64,000 nt of DNA from Cocleimonas flava (GCF_004339015.1 NZ_SMFQ01000003.1:1054001-1118000), one strand, 5' to 3'. Positions 43,655-53,671 are shown, numbered from the stretch's first letter. Made by a program: numbers and translations. Notes: generated by a model from the sequence alone, not told the origin.

Positions 43655-45514
43655 CTAAGATTTACTCCCTTTTTTACTCTTTTTAGCCTCAACCTCTTCG
43701 CCTTTTTTATCGGGAACATAGCTAATCACAACACTGAAATCATCTGCATCCAGATCTTTATCCCACGGATATAATTGCACGTGCCCTGCTTCATCCAGAG
43801 CCGCTATTAGCATCGTTCCTTCTGGTTTGTCTTCTAACACATTATCGATACCGTACTTTTCTGTCAGCGGGGTACTTTCAAACTGCCAGCCATGCGCAAA
43901 CGAATCTCTAAATTCTTCATAAGAGATTTGACCATCAAACAAACAATCACCACGAATTGATTGACTAGGCACTTTCCTCGAGTCTTTTTCCTTGCCATCC
44001 CCTTCTCGTACAATATTTTTCCAACCCATTTCATAGACATTATGATGACCGAGTTCCGGCGCAAAGCGACTACAAATCAAGGTGTTATATGCTTCATTGG
44101 GGGTTACAGCGACCAGTTTGGTAATATTAGATAATTCCAGAACCTCTTCGGTGGTTTCAGATAATATTTCGCCATAATGGGTGGGTATATTTTGCATTCT
44201 GGCAGCTTTCAAATGTTTCCAGCGGGTATCAATCAACATCACTGGAACATCGTTTTTCTGTAATTCAGCGGCCAAGCCTGTACTCCAGAGTGAAGCTCCA
44301 ACAATCAAGATTCCATCAGGGTGTGCCGAAGCCAGATTCAATTTACGCGCAATCCAGCCAATGCTTAGACCGTGCATGGTGACGGTTAAAATGATCAGAG
44401 CAAAAACCAGAGGCAACAAGAGTTCTGCACCTTCATACCCTTTTTGCGCCAGTTGAGAACCAAATAAACCTGCAACCGCTGCGGCAACAATGCCTCGTGG
44501 AGCAATCCACATAATCAATAATCTTTCTTGTTTACTAATATCTGTGCCAATGGTTGAAATATAAATAGCCAAGGGTCTAAATACAAATATCACCAGCGCC
44601 AGTAACACCCAGCTTTGCCAACCCAAACGTTGTAAAATTTCAGGCTGGATATCGGCGGTAAGAACAATGAAAGTCGAAGACACAAGCAAGATGGTGACAT
44701 ATTCTTTGAAGCGTTTCAGTTCATGCAAGGTGCTCAAATTCTGATTCGCAAGCGTGATTCCAAGTATCGTGGTTGCCAATAGACCTGATTCGCTTTGTAC
44801 TCTATTAGCGATGGTATAAACCAAAACAACAGCGATTAAAATCAACGGTGACTTTAAGTATTCGGGCACACTTCCCTGTCGAAAAGCTCGCGCGATAAAC
44901 AAACCAATGCCAACACCCAAAGCGACGGAAACGACAAGGCTAATTGCCAGTCCACCCAGAATACCTGTAGCTAAGGTATCACCTTCCGATTGCACGTAAT
45001 AGCCATAAATCAGCACCACTAGCAACGCACCAATGGGATCGTTAACGATGCCTTCCCAGCGTAATAGTGCCGCTGGTTTTTTCCTGAGATTTGCCTGTTT
45101 TAACAAAGGCATGATGACGGTAGGCCCAGTGACAATGATAATGGCACCAAACATTAACGCCACCGTCCATGACAAGCCGACCAGATAATGTGCAGCCAGA
45201 CTACCAAACAGAAAGGTTAAAACGACATTCCACGTGACTAGACGATATATAACATGGGTGTTCGCCTTTAATTCATGCCAACGTAAATTCAAGCCACCTT
45301 CGAATAAAATAACGGCAACACTCAATGAAATCATGGGTTGCAGTAAATCACCAAAATCTTCACTGGGTTTCAGCCAGCCAGTCAAAGGCCCCATGATGAA
45401 GCCTGCAATTATCAACAAAATCAGCGCAGGAATTTTTAAGCGCCAACCTATCCATTGCAGAGCAATTCCTACGATAAGTATAGAAGCGATAATTTCAGCG
45501 AGATGATGATGCAT
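43655..45514 (-). CDS. CPA-type cation:proton antiporter with TrkA-N domain
   Basis: This 619-residue protein has an antiporter domain of about 12 membrane helices: LIIAGFIMGPLTGWLKP near 34-50, FGAIIIVTGPTVIMPLLKQ near 121-139, and IMWIAPRGIVAAAVAGLFG near 342-360. A cytosolic Rossmann-like TrkA-N region follows (ILIVGASLWSTGLAAELQ near 407-424). It probably exchanges Na+ or K+ for protons. The last 12 residues are Lys-rich. It converges with cti. Confidence 0.9.
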   Translation of the reverse strand: MHHHLAEIIASILIVGIALQWIGWRLKIPALILLIIAGFIMGPLTGWLKPSEDFGDLLQPMISLSVAVILFEGGLNLRWHELKANTHVIYRLVTWNVVLTFLFGSLAAHYLVGLSWTVALMFGAIIIVTGPTVIMPLLKQANLRKKPAALLRWEGIVNDPIGALLVVLIYGYYVQSEGDTLATGILGGLAISLVVSVALGVGIGLFIARAFRQGSVPEYLKSPLILIAVVLVYTIANRVQSESGLLATTILGITLANQNLSTLHELKRFKEYVTILLVSSTFIVLTADIQPEILQRLGWQSWVLLALVIFVFRPLAIYISTIGTDISKQERLLIMWIAPRGIVAAAVAGLFGSQLAQKGYEGAELLLPLVFALIILTVTMHGLSIGWIARKLNLASAHPDGILIVGASLWSTGLAAELQKNDVPVMLIDTRWKHLKAARMQNIPTHYGEILSETTEEVLELSNITKLVAVTPNEAYNTLICSRFAPELGHHNVYEMGWKNIVREGDGKEKDSRKVPSQSIRGDCLFDGQISYEEFRDSFAHGWQFESTPLTEKYGIDNVLEDKPEGTMLIAALDEAGHVQLYPWDKDLDADDFSVVISYVPDKKGEEVEAKKSKKGSKS

Positions 45515-45574
45515 AGAGTTAAGTTAACTGATTATAGCGAAGCTGTGATAGTAGCCGCTTAGTGCTTTTATGAT

Positions 45575-45600
45575 AAAAAACCCCTCAAAGTGGGGGGGTG
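45575..45600 (-). repeat. C6TACTT element, variant
   Basis: On the minus strand: CACCCCCCCACTT, then TGAGGGG and six T. It lies between two minus-strand genes, downstream of the MscS gene. Confidence 0.8.
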
Positions 45601-45685
45601 TATTTTCAATGATCTACATACTGATCTTACAAAATGCTATTATTTTTTTATCTTGTAGACGTATCTCGTCCACTAAAGAAATGCT

Positions 45686-47086
45686 TTACTCGTTAGGTGC
45701 TTGTTCACTCAACAGGTTTTGCTGATCGCCTTCAGCAAACTCCTCTTCTATTTGATCGATAGCGGTATCATCTGGCTTTAAATCAACCGTTTCATCACTA
45801 ATACGTTTAGCTTTAGTTGCAGGTTTTATTGTTTGTTTTTTCTTGGTTGATGATGCGCTGGTATTGTCTGTCATCCGCACCTGATAAATTGGTTCTGGCA
45901 TAATGATATCGGCATCATCGAAGGCCTGTTTTGATTTCTTAATCGCTTCACTGCGGACCTTGGAAAAACTGAAATGATCCTGATCGACCCAGCCATATAT
46001 GCGCAAAAGAACATTAAAGTCACCTAATTCTTCGATTAACGCCATTGGCTTAGGATCATCAAGAACGCCTTCTATTTGAATCAGGGTATTAACCGCTAGT
46101 TGTTGTGCTTCAGTTAAATCCTGAGCTGCATCGACACCGATATCAAATGTAAAACGCCTTTCCGAATTTCGGGTAAAGTTTACAATCACCGCTTTATACA
46201 CTTCAGAATTTGGTATGCGTAAATGATTTCCATCAGCTGTAATCAAGATGGTCGCTCGAGAAGTTAAGCGCGCAACGCTCCCCTGATTACCATTGATATC
46301 CACAAAATCTTTAACCTGAAACGGATTTCTCAAGCTTAATAAAATACTGGCAATATAGTTTTCAACAGTGTCACGAACGGCAAAACCAATGGCCAAACCA
46401 AAGATACCTGCGGCCCCCATAATGGTGCCCAGTAAAGCTGTCGCATCGAGTAGAGACAATGCCAACACCAACCCAATGACGATAAAAATCAGGTGAGTAA
46501 TCTGACCTAAGAGATTGGCAATAAAGGCATTTTTGGTGAAGTAGCTATATAACTTTTCCCGGCGAGATATCCACCGTCCAATAAACCACATTATGATGAA
46601 AACCGTAAACGCCAAGACTAATAATGGCAATGCGGTGATAATTTTATTACCTAATGCGGTACTTTTATTCCAGGTGGTTTCCAGACGTTTTTCAACGCTT
46701 TGGGTGACGGTAATCTCATTTTCAACTTCGACAACGCCTTCAACTTTTTTTGCAAGGCTATTGGCTTTTGCCTCAACCGTAGAAGAAGAAACTTCACCGC
46801 TGAGTGTTACTACACCTTTATTGACGTCTATGTTTAATTTATCGAGCGTTTCCAGTTCTGCAAAAATTTCACTTAAACGGCTGCGGATTTTTCTATCACT
46901 GACACGGGTATCATCAGTAGTTATGACTTTAGTACTGGTTTCTTCCTCACTACTCGTCGCTTTTGCACCACCCAGTAAATCATTGATAGCATCCGCGTGT
47001 ATTGAGCTTGCTGAAAATGTTAAGCCTAGAAATATAACGATCAACAAAATACAGCGAGATAAAAAGGAATGTGTGGTTTCTGTCAT
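45686..47086 (-). CDS. Mechanosensitive channel (MscS family) with periplasmic BON domain
   Basis: The 466 residues begin with a signal peptide, then a BON domain at about 60-125 (DVNKGVVTLSGEVSSSTVEA, VEGVVEVENEITV). Membrane helices lie at about 140-240. The MscS pore/beta domain follows, with GLAIGFAVRDTVENYIASI and VKDFVDINGNQGSVARLTS. The acidic/Lys-rich tail is disordered. BON domains bind membranes or polysaccharide. The channel would release solutes under hypo-osmotic shock. Confidence 0.9.
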   Translation of the reverse strand: MTETTHSFLSRCILLIVIFLGLTFSASSIHADAINDLLGGAKATSSEEETSTKVITTDDTRVSDRKIRSRLSEIFAELETLDKLNIDVNKGVVTLSGEVSSSTVEAKANSLAKKVEGVVEVENEITVTQSVEKRLETTWNKSTALGNKIITALPLLVLAFTVFIIMWFIGRWISRREKLYSYFTKNAFIANLLGQITHLIFIVIGLVLALSLLDATALLGTIMGAAGIFGLAIGFAVRDTVENYIASILLSLRNPFQVKDFVDINGNQGSVARLTSRATILITADGNHLRIPNSEVYKAVIVNFTRNSERRFTFDIGVDAAQDLTEAQQLAVNTLIQIEGVLDDPKPMALIEELGDFNVLLRIYGWVDQDHFSFSKVRSEAIKKSKQAFDDADIIMPEPIYQVRMTDNTSASSTKKKQTIKPATKAKRISDETVDLKPDDTAIDQIEEEFAEGDQQNLLSEQAPNE

Positions 47087-47171
47087 ATAAGAAGCTAGTT
47101 ATAAAAGAAGATCATTATAAAAGATCAGTTAATAATGTTTGTGATAAGCGTTAACTGTAATTGGTAAAAGC

Positions 47172-47198
47172 CCCCTACTCGTGTCATACAAGTAGGGG
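47172..47198. repeat. Inverted pair of element-like cores
   Basis: CCCCTACT at 47172-47179 and its exact complement AGTAGGGG at 47191-47198 enclose 11 nt. Both arms match the heart of the C6TACTT core, so this may be two cores meeting head to head. No T-run follows, so termination is unlikely to be efficient. Confidence 0.6.
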
Positions 47199-47256
47199 AT
47201 TAATTGTTGTAAAAAATTATAACTATTTTGTATTGGTCTACTAGTTATTGGTCGAT

Positions 47257-47958
47257 TTACATGCCACCTTTTTCATAATCTTTAACTTTGCGATTGAAAA
47301 CACTCCGTTTTATTACTTTATTCTTATTGTAATTATTACGCGGTACATATCGGGCACGATGCACGCTATGGTTTAGATAAGGCTTATCTCTTGATTTTAC
47401 TTTTACTTTTACGCGTTCCTTATGATTCAAACGATAGTTTTTAGGAACACGTTTAGTACGCTTCCAAGACTTACGACCTGGGTAGTAGTAATACCCGGAT
47501 TTTGCATTGTAATAAACCCTTGATCCCGGGTAATAGTAATAATCGTAAGTGCTTTTTACCTTAACCTTAGTGCGATTCTTGTATTTGTTTTTATCACGGT
47601 AATAACGCTGGTCACGATTATATCTGCGTGGTACATATTTCTTGCGGTGTTCACTATGCCTAGCATAAGGACGGTCTTTCGACTTGATTCGAATCTTTAC
47701 ACGATCTCTACGATCAAGGTGATAACTACGAGGAAGTGACCTGACTTTTCGCCAGCGGTTTTTATAAGGGTAAAAATAATAACCCGTTGAAATATTCAGA
47801 TAGATTCTGGATTGTGGGTAATAGTAGTAATCGTAAGGCTGATAATAAGACGAGCCATAAGAAGGCGATCGGACCGTTGTGTCATCACACGCTGTTACTC
47901 CAAACAACAGAATAACTGCCAGTAATGTAGTACTAAGAGATTTAAACCACTTATTCAT
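47257..47958 (-). CDS. Tyr/Arg-rich lipoprotein with two tandem modules
   Basis: A 233-residue lipoprotein (lipobox near FGVTACDD, Cys24). It consists of two copies of a module of about 73 residues that runs YDYYYYPxSRxY, SGYYYYP, then W, LPxxYxL, RVKxxxKS, PYxxHxxHRxxYVPR. The second copy starts at about residue 139 after a basic linker. It is strongly basic. GGAGG stands 5 nt before the ATG. A one-module relative is encoded 280 nt upstream, so the modules look like a duplication. Function unknown. Confidence 0.75.
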   Translation of the reverse strand: MNKWFKSLSTTLLAVILLFGVTACDDTTVRSPSYGSSYYQPYDYYYYPQSRIYLNISTGYYFYPYKNRWRKVRSLPRSYHLDRRDRVKIRIKSKDRPYARHSEHRKKYVPRRYNRDQRYYRDKNKYKNRTKVKVKSTYDYYYYPGSRVYYNAKSGYYYYPGRKSWKRTKRVPKNYRLNHKERVKVKVKSRDKPYLNHSVHRARYVPRNNYNKNKVIKRSVFNRKVKDYEKGGM

Positions 47959-48009
47959 ACTTCCTCCAACTTCGAATTTGATAAACGAGACTGTAACATC
48001 GATTAAACT

Positions 48010-48050
48010 TGTTCTCTTCTACATGTTCTCTTCTACTTGTCTCCTCTAAT
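48010..48050. repeat. 14-bp tandem array, three units
   Basis: TGTTCTCTTCTACA, TGTTCTCTTCTACT and a decayed TGTCTCCTCTAAT lie upstream of the two-module lipoprotein gene. Confidence 0.75.
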
Positions 48051-48237
48051 AGCTTAGATGAAAATGTAATTGATTTGTAATTTACTTTTTATAAATAACT
48101 GTAACGCCTAACGATTCAAGTGTGAAATCGATAATTTCTTCACAACATCTAACTAACCCGACTCTCTACAAAATCGGATTAGTCTATGAAAAGATGACAT
48201 ATAAATGACAAATAAAAGTCGAATAAAAGATCTAGTT

Positions 48238-48720
48238 TTAACGCCTACGGTAGTTTTTGTACCTGTTAAGATTGGCATTACGTTCAATTCTATCTCTTCT
48301 AGGATCAACCCGTACCCTTGAACGTGGAACATATTGTTTGCGATGAACATTATGGAATCTATACGGTGGTTGATTCGTTTTTAATCTAACCGTTACGCGA
48401 TTTACTGGGTTTAAACGAAAATGAGGGGGTAACGTCCTAACCTTAATCCAGTTAGTTCCATCCGGGTAATAGTAATAACCCGTTGAAATACTGAAATAAA
48501 CTCGAGAATAAGGGTAATAATAATAGTCGTATGGATAATAATAAGGAGCAGGCGCAGCGGCTGTCACGACGGTGCTACCGCTACCATTACTACAACCAGT
48601 CACAGCGCCAAGCATCGTCGCAGCGATTAAACCACCGCCCATAAGCTTAACCACCGTGGTCGTTATTTTAGTATTTTTGGTATTAGATATGGGTTTATCA
48701 AGAAATTGTTTTTTCATCAT
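48238..48720 (-). CDS. Tyr-rich lipoprotein with one module (paralog)
   Basis: A 160-residue lipoprotein with the lipobox LGAVTGCSNG (Cys43). It has a single copy of the module found twice in the neighbouring gene: YDYYYYPYSRVYFSISTGYY, WIKVRTLPPHFRLNP, RVTVRLKTNQPPYRFHNVHR, KQYVPRSRVR. The tail is basic. AGAGGA precedes the tandem ATGATG start. Both genes are on the same strand, which supports an old duplication. Function unknown. Confidence 0.75.
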   Translation of the reverse strand: MMKKQFLDKPISNTKNTKITTTVVKLMGGGLIAATMLGAVTGCSNGSGSTVVTAAAPAPYYYPYDYYYYPYSRVYFSISTGYYYYPDGTNWIKVRTLPPHFRLNPVNRVTVRLKTNQPPYRFHNVHRKQYVPRSRVRVDPRRDRIERNANLNRYKNYRRR

Positions 48721-48844
48721 TAAATCCTCTACTTTTCAGACCTACAATCGGGTACTGAATAATTAAAGGATAGCGCCACTAAAGGTTTTAAAAAATGACA
48801 AATGTCTATAATCGGTAGATTAGTCTGTTGCAAAATTATTGCTT

Positions 48845-49747
48845 CTATTCAGTACTCTGCCACCAATTTGCAATGACCTGACTGACTTTATGATTGATAA
48901 GATAGCCGTAGGAACGGTGACAATTTAAACCTGACTCATCATGAAAATAGTTATAAACACCTTCTGACTGGTCTTCAATGGCTTCTAATATTCCGTAATC
49001 GACCATTCTTTTATAATCATTAGCCAGAAAGCGATCAAGCGCAATCAAGTCGCCGTCTGCAGCGATATTTATCCAATAGCGAATATTGCTAGGGTATTTA
49101 TGCTCGCCAGACATGTGATTACCCATTAAACGGGATTGCACATAATTCATTCCCAATGGACTGCCCAGGGTTAAAAACAAATCAACCTTGCCCGGCAAAT
49201 GTTCCAGATTAGACAATGCCCACAGTGTGTCATAACTAATGATGGTGCCCATACTATGGCCAATGAGTAATACCTTATGACCCTTTTCTAATAATGGCCT
49301 AAGTTCTTCTTTAAGTTGTTCGCGAATATGACTCGCTATTTTGTCTTCATTTTCAAAATAACGATTCGTGTCTAGCGCTGTCTCTTTTAATTTACCCCGC
49401 AACAAGCGTAGTAAAACTGGCGAACTGTCCACCGTGTTGTACATAAACATATCAAGACGATGTCGCCAGGCATTTGCCTGTTCTATATCCAGATCACTGG
49501 GGCCGCCCTTCTCCAGCATTTTCTCAACCCAGGGTCTATGTGTTTCGATATCTTCGCGGCTTTGATAATAAGTGTAATTCCAGTTGATGAATTTGAAATA
49601 TTCATCGTGTGCAGCTAGATCTTCAGCCACATCTGGTTCCACTCTTCTGACGCCTTCGACCAATGTTTGCCAAAGCAAATTCTGATGAAGATCAGCAGGA
49701 GGTTTAGGATTCTTCCCCGGTACAAAAACAATATGTCGCTTACTCAT
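48845..49747 (-). CDS. Alpha/beta-hydrolase-fold protein
   Basis: A 300-residue protein with the nucleophile elbow GHSMG (VLLIGHSMGTIISYDTLW near 160-177). A beta strand at the start (HIVFVPGKNPKPP) and a C-terminal His-rich segment (CHRSYGYLINHKV) follow the hydrolase pattern. It has no signal peptide, so it is probably cytosolic. The substrate is unknown. Confidence 0.8.
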   Translation of the reverse strand: MSKRHIVFVPGKNPKPPADLHQNLLWQTLVEGVRRVEPDVAEDLAAHDEYFKFINWNYTYYQSREDIETHRPWVEKMLEKGGPSDLDIEQANAWRHRLDMFMYNTVDSSPVLLRLLRGKLKETALDTNRYFENEDKIASHIREQLKEELRPLLEKGHKVLLIGHSMGTIISYDTLWALSNLEHLPGKVDLFLTLGSPLGMNYVQSRLMGNHMSGEHKYPSNIRYWINIAADGDLIALDRFLANDYKRMVDYGILEAIEDQSEGVYNYFHDESGLNCHRSYGYLINHKVSQVIANWWQSTE

Positions 49748-50109
49748 TCATAACCAACTACATTTAAAATTATTATTAAATTGCCCATACCTATCTGTCA
49801 TTTAATTTTCTGGCTTAAATCGATAGGTCATTAAAATAGATCATTAAAAATAGATCATTAAAAATAGATCATTAAAAATAGATCATTAAAAATAGATCAT
49901 CAAAAACGGTGATTAAAAACAGTATAGAACCAGATTAATAAAAAAGGCAGAAAATCAATCGATCTCAGGATTAAATGGCTCAGAAATACTTATAAACTGT
50001 TTGAGTTTTAAAAACGACCTGAGCGTTTAAGCAGATTCTGATTTGTTTAACTTGAAAAAATTAAATACGTTAAATACGTAATAAAGGTCGAACACTAAAC
50101 CACAAAACC
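49748..50109. other. Gene-free stretch with a tandem array
   Basis: Apart from the 14-bp array at 49824-49906 I see no gene, promoter or terminator. Confidence 0.6.
49824..49906. repeat. 14-bp tandem array, six units
   Basis: TAGATCATTAAAAA occurs four times in exact head-to-tail order. It is flanked by one diverged unit on each side (TAGGTCATTAAAA and TAGATCATCAAAAA). Confidence 0.95.
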
Positions 50110-51099
50110 TTATTTACAAATATCCAGGTCTTTCTCAGGTAAGGTTTTTGCCATATCTTCAGTTTTCTTAGCCAATGCATAAATATCATTCACATCCGCT
50201 TGCGCCGGTTTGTTATCAAAAGACGTTAACTGTTCTACGATTTCGTTGGTGTTATCTCGATACGCCTGAGATATCTGGCGCTGCTTCTCACACTGATCAA
50301 TAGCAAATTTAGGGATGAGGCTTAAGGCGCCATCTATCTGGCTAATCCCGAGCTGATGCTTACTAGGATTAGTAATCATGCCATCTTTAGACAAAGCTTC
50401 CTGTAAATTTTTACCACTCTCATTGAGCATTACTGAGCCTGCAAGAATGTATTCTTTGCGCGAAGGTTCTAATACTGAAATAGCATTTGAGATAGATGCC
50501 GAAATGATACGTGAAGCCTGTGTGATTTCATTTTTTTGTTGGCGAATACTATTGTCATTACTGTTGCGGGTGTAAATCTCAATTGTTTCTGGTTTGGCTA
50601 GTTGCTCCAGTGACTCTTTGAAGGGTTTGATATTATTATTTCTAAAAACCAATTCGAGAGAATCATAAATAGCTAACACATCTTCGTTGATACTCGCAGC
50701 GGCGTGATTACTCCATAAATTTACATCGCTATCACTCGCCTGACTACTCAAAAACGTCGATGTATTGCGATAACTAATCGTAGCCGCATTAATTTTACCC
50801 AGCGCAATCAGTGCTTCGATTTTGTTAATGGCAGGGTGATCTTCTGATACAAAACCAAAATCCTGACCATGCCAGGTTTTTATTTCATTTGGATCATTGT
50901 GTTTTTCTGTGTTGTTATTGCTCTGATCTGTAGTCGAATTAACAGATGTGGATAGTAAAGATTGAGGCTTGGCGGTGTGACTATCAGAGTCTGCGCTACT
51001 ATCATCATTGTTGCAGGCACTTATCAAAAGTGCAGACAGGAATATGCCCAAAATATGGCCATTCTTTATTCCTTTAATTTTTTTATTATTAATTAACAT
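50110..51099 (-). CDS. Lipoprotein of unknown function
   Basis: About 329 residues from the ATG at 51099, with the lipobox LLISACNN (Cys29) and a disordered Ser/Asp/Asn region after it. A helical domain follows (HPAINKIEALIALGKINAA, NNIKPFKESLEQLAKPE, KDGMITNPSKHQLGISQIDG). It vaguely recalls YfdX-type stress proteins, but I am not confident. A TTG start 18 nt upstream is possible. Neither start has a clear ribosome site. Confidence 0.65.
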   Translation of the reverse strand: MLINNKKIKGIKNGHILGIFLSALLISACNNDDSSADSDSHTAKPQSLLSTSVNSTTDQSNNNTEKHNDPNEIKTWHGQDFGFVSEDHPAINKIEALIALGKINAATISYRNTSTFLSSQASDSDVNLWSNHAAASINEDVLAIYDSLELVFRNNNIKPFKESLEQLAKPETIEIYTRNSNDNSIRQQKNEITQASRIISASISNAISVLEPSRKEYILAGSVMLNESGKNLQEALSKDGMITNPSKHQLGISQIDGALSLIPKFAIDQCEKQRQISQAYRDNTNEIVEQLTSFDNKPAQADVNDIYALAKKTEDMAKTLPEKDLDICK

Positions 51100-51264
51100 C
51101 TGCTGAAGTTTTACCAAAATCCCTGTGATTTTTTATATTTGTCGTACAATATAATCTTAGTGATTGATTTCAGTGGATTTGTTCACAGAATGTTGTTTTT
51201 TTTCGACTAAACCTCAAATTAATTAAATAATTCAATAATTAAGCAAGGGAGCGATATGAAATAC

Positions 51265-51290
51265 CACCCCCCTACTTACAGCTGTTTTTT
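51265..51290 (+). repeat. C6TACTT element, exact core
   Basis: Exact core, then ACAGCTG and six T. It lies between two minus-strand genes, in the opposite direction to both. Confidence 0.9.
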
Positions 51291-51321
51291 CTATAGGTAT
51301 CTGAATTTGATAATAAATTAT

Positions 51322-51798
51322 CTATTCAACGCCAAGTAATTCAACGTCGAAAATCAAGGTAGCATTAGGCGGAATAACGCGCCCGGCACCACGTGCGCCA
51401 TAACCCATTTCTGGTGGAATAATAAGGGTTCGTTTTCCGCCAACTTTCATTCCTTCAACACCTTGATCCCAGCCTTTGATAACGCGACCGCCGCCTAAAG
51501 GAAACTGAAATGGTTGACCACGATCTACAGAGCTATCGAATTTCGTGCCATGATTATCAGAAGCGTCAGGCTCGAATAACCAGCCAGTGTAATGAACAGA
51601 AACTGTTTGCCCTGCGGTAGCGACTGACCCATCACCCACGACAACATCTATTTTTTGAAAGCTGGCAGAGCTATTAGCTGTAGATGCTTTTTGCGTAACA
51701 ACCTGTTTGATTTCATCCGTTTTAGTGCCACCACAACCGATAAGTAGCACACTAATAGCTAGAGCTGAGATAAGCCCTTTTTGTGAATTAAGCTTCAT
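51322..51798 (-). CDS. FKBP-type peptidyl-prolyl isomerase lipoprotein
   Basis: A 158-residue lipoprotein (lipobox LLIGCGGT, Cys22) with one FKBP domain at about 50-158. It shows [52 protein letters not shown] and [13 protein letters not shown]. It helps fold proteins in the periplasm. Length is typical for a single-domain FKBP with an anchor. Confidence 0.92.
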   Translation of the reverse strand: MKLNSQKGLISALAISVLLIGCGGTKTDEIKQVVTQKASTANSSASFQKIDVVVGDGSVATAGQTVSVHYTGWLFEPDASDNHGTKFDSSVDRGQPFQFPLGGGRVIKGWDQGVEGMKVGGKRTLIIPPEMGYGARGAGRVIPPNATLIFDVELLGVE

Positions 51799-52118
51799 TT
51801 GATCCCCTTTTATATCAAAATATCCATTAAATTAATTCCCGAGATTATGCCCATAATTACTTATTTTTACAGTATTTATATACTTAATCTATTTTTACAA
51901 TCCGACAGCGCGAATACACCCTGTATTTATGAGCTGAAAATAACCGAGCGGGAAATATAGAAAAACAGCTTAGAAAAGAGGTTTTGAAATGAGTTAGAAA
52001 AGGATTAGAAAAGGATTAGAAAAGGATTAGAAAAGAGGCGTATCAAAAATAAAATACACCTCTTTGTTTTAAGTAAACCTCAATGAGTGTTTGTATTGCA
52101 GTGTTTGTATTACATCTT
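51799..52118. other. Gene-free stretch between FKBP and the M23 gene
   Basis: It holds an 11-bp tandem array (51991-52034) and nothing else I can support. Confidence 0.55.
51991..52034. repeat. 11-bp tandem array, four units
   Basis: GAGTTAGAAAA is followed by three exact copies of GGATTAGAAAA. Confidence 0.9.
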
Positions 52119-53117
52119 TTACTTGAGGCTTAACTTTCTGAAACGTCTGATTAACAGTAATCCCAATAATGAAATCAAACCCATAGTATTCAGGCTTCCT
52201 CCGCCAGAACTACTCGACTCCGAATCCGAATCCGAATCCGTTGTATTTGAATCCGCTTTTACAGAAATAGTAAATACAGCCTCATCATTACAACCATTGC
52301 TATCCGTAACGGTGTAGTTGAAAAAATCCGTTCCCACAAAATCTATTGCGGGCGTATAAGTAAAGGTACCGTCGCCGTTATTGGTAATCGTCTGACCATT
52401 AGCCGATGTCGTATCAGCTGTTGATACGGTTAATGTATCACCATCAGTATCGGTGTCATTCGCCAATACACTGGCAGTTGTTAGAATAGTATTTACCAAT
52501 GTGTCATCGGCATCATCAACGGCAACACATGTTTCTGCCGGGCTTAACTTAGGTGAATTAGTGATTAGATAGGGCTCTGGATCAACATAGCCCAGGTAAT
52601 CAGTACATGCGGTCGAAGGTGTATAACCTTCCAGACTTGGCGATGAATTACTAATACCAAAATGTAAGTGTGGAAGCGCACTGCCACCCGATGTATAGGC
52701 GCCAACTTCTGCTATTTTTTGTCCACCGGTTACCGTATCCCCCACGTTAACGGTGAAGTTTTTGATATGACCATATAAGGCGTAAAAGAAAGTATCGTCT
52801 GATTTGGTATATTTAATGACAACCACACCACCTGGCGTACCATCATCGCCCCCATAAAAAGGGATTGATGTAGAAGTGCTTTCCACCACACCTAAACCGA
52901 CGGCATAGACGGGACTTCCTTCTGCCAGATTATAATCGTTTGCTAGATGGCATCGGTTTCCGAAATTTACATTTGCATCGCCGAAACCAATATAACTCGA
53001 TTCTGCGTGAGTTTTATCACTGGGATAATAAAATCCAGAACTGGTGCGTAGTGTTGCTGCTGCGTATGCAACAACAGGTATCAACAATAGAGCTAAACTG
53101 ATGTGCTTCTTTTTCAT
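52119..53117 (-). CDS. Secreted M23-type peptidase with Ig-like domain and GlyGly-CTERM tail
   Basis: After a signal peptide (residues 1-18), the M23/LytM metallopeptidase domain carries HLANDY (HxxxD, near 57-62) and LPHLHFGIS (HxH, near 147-155), the zinc ligands. A cadherin/VCBS-like domain follows at about 205-285 (VLANDTDTDGDTLTV, GDGTFTYTPAIDFVGTD). The end is SSSSGGGS, a hydrophobic helix and RRFRK, which is the GlyGly-CTERM signal processed by rhombosortase. It probably cuts peptidoglycan or peptides outside the cell. AGGATAAG precedes the ATG. Confidence 0.85.
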   Translation of the reverse strand: MKKKHISLALLLIPVVAYAAATLRTSSGFYYPSDKTHAESSYIGFGDANVNFGNRCHLANDYNLAEGSPVYAVGLGVVESTSTSIPFYGGDDGTPGGVVVIKYTKSDDTFFYALYGHIKNFTVNVGDTVTGGQKIAEVGAYTSGGSALPHLHFGISNSSPSLEGYTPSTACTDYLGYVDPEPYLITNSPKLSPAETCVAVDDADDTLVNTILTTASVLANDTDTDGDTLTVSTADTTSANGQTITNNGDGTFTYTPAIDFVGTDFFNYTVTDSNGCNDEAVFTISVKADSNTTDSDSDSESSSSGGGSLNTMGLISLLGLLLIRRFRKLSLK

Positions 53118-53323
53118 CTTATCCTCACGTTAAAATATAAAGGTAAGAACGCCTCAAGATTGAGATTTAGTTGCTGATTAAAGTGTATCTTTTCTTAATA
53201 GCGCCCAGTTTTTATAGATTTAGAATTATTATATTGTTCGGGCATTATATATTAACCACAAGCTTCTTGCAGGCTAGGTTTTTTCGAAGCGAGTTTTTTC
53301 ACATAACGATCAATGACTTCCCC

Positions 53324-53671
53324 TTAATCTTCTTCCATATCCTCTAAAAATTCAGCCAAATACTGAATTTTATCGGGTACGCCTTCCCATTCTTCGGCGT
53401 CTTCAGGCGCAGGAATCATGCCTTCGATCACCGGCCATTCGGCGGATAGATCTGCGTTTATTTTTATAAATTTCAATTGATCATCGGGTAAGTCGACTTC
53501 ATCAAAAATAGCATCGATCGGGCATTCGGGCACACACAAGGCACAGTCGATGCATTCCTCTGGATCTATCACCAACATTTCGGGGCCTTCGTGAAAACAC
53601 TCAACCGGACAAACATCGACACAGTCAGTGTATTTGCATTTGATGCAATCTTCTGTCACTACAAACGTCAT
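53324..53671 (-). CDS. fdxA: 7Fe ferredoxin FdxA
   Basis: A 115-residue ferredoxin with the pattern [18 protein letters not shown] near residues 9-26, giving a 3Fe-4S cluster site, and [12 protein letters not shown] near 41-52, giving a 4Fe-4S site. An acidic C-terminal tail ends LEDMEED. It carries electrons between redox enzymes. Length is slightly above the usual 107. It stands alone. Confidence 0.95.
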   Translation of the reverse strand: MTFVVTEDCIKCKYTDCVDVCPVECFHEGPEMLVIDPEECIDCALCVPECPIDAIFDEVDLPDDQLKFIKINADLSAEWPVIEGMIPAPEDAEEWEGVPDKIQYLAEFLEDMEED

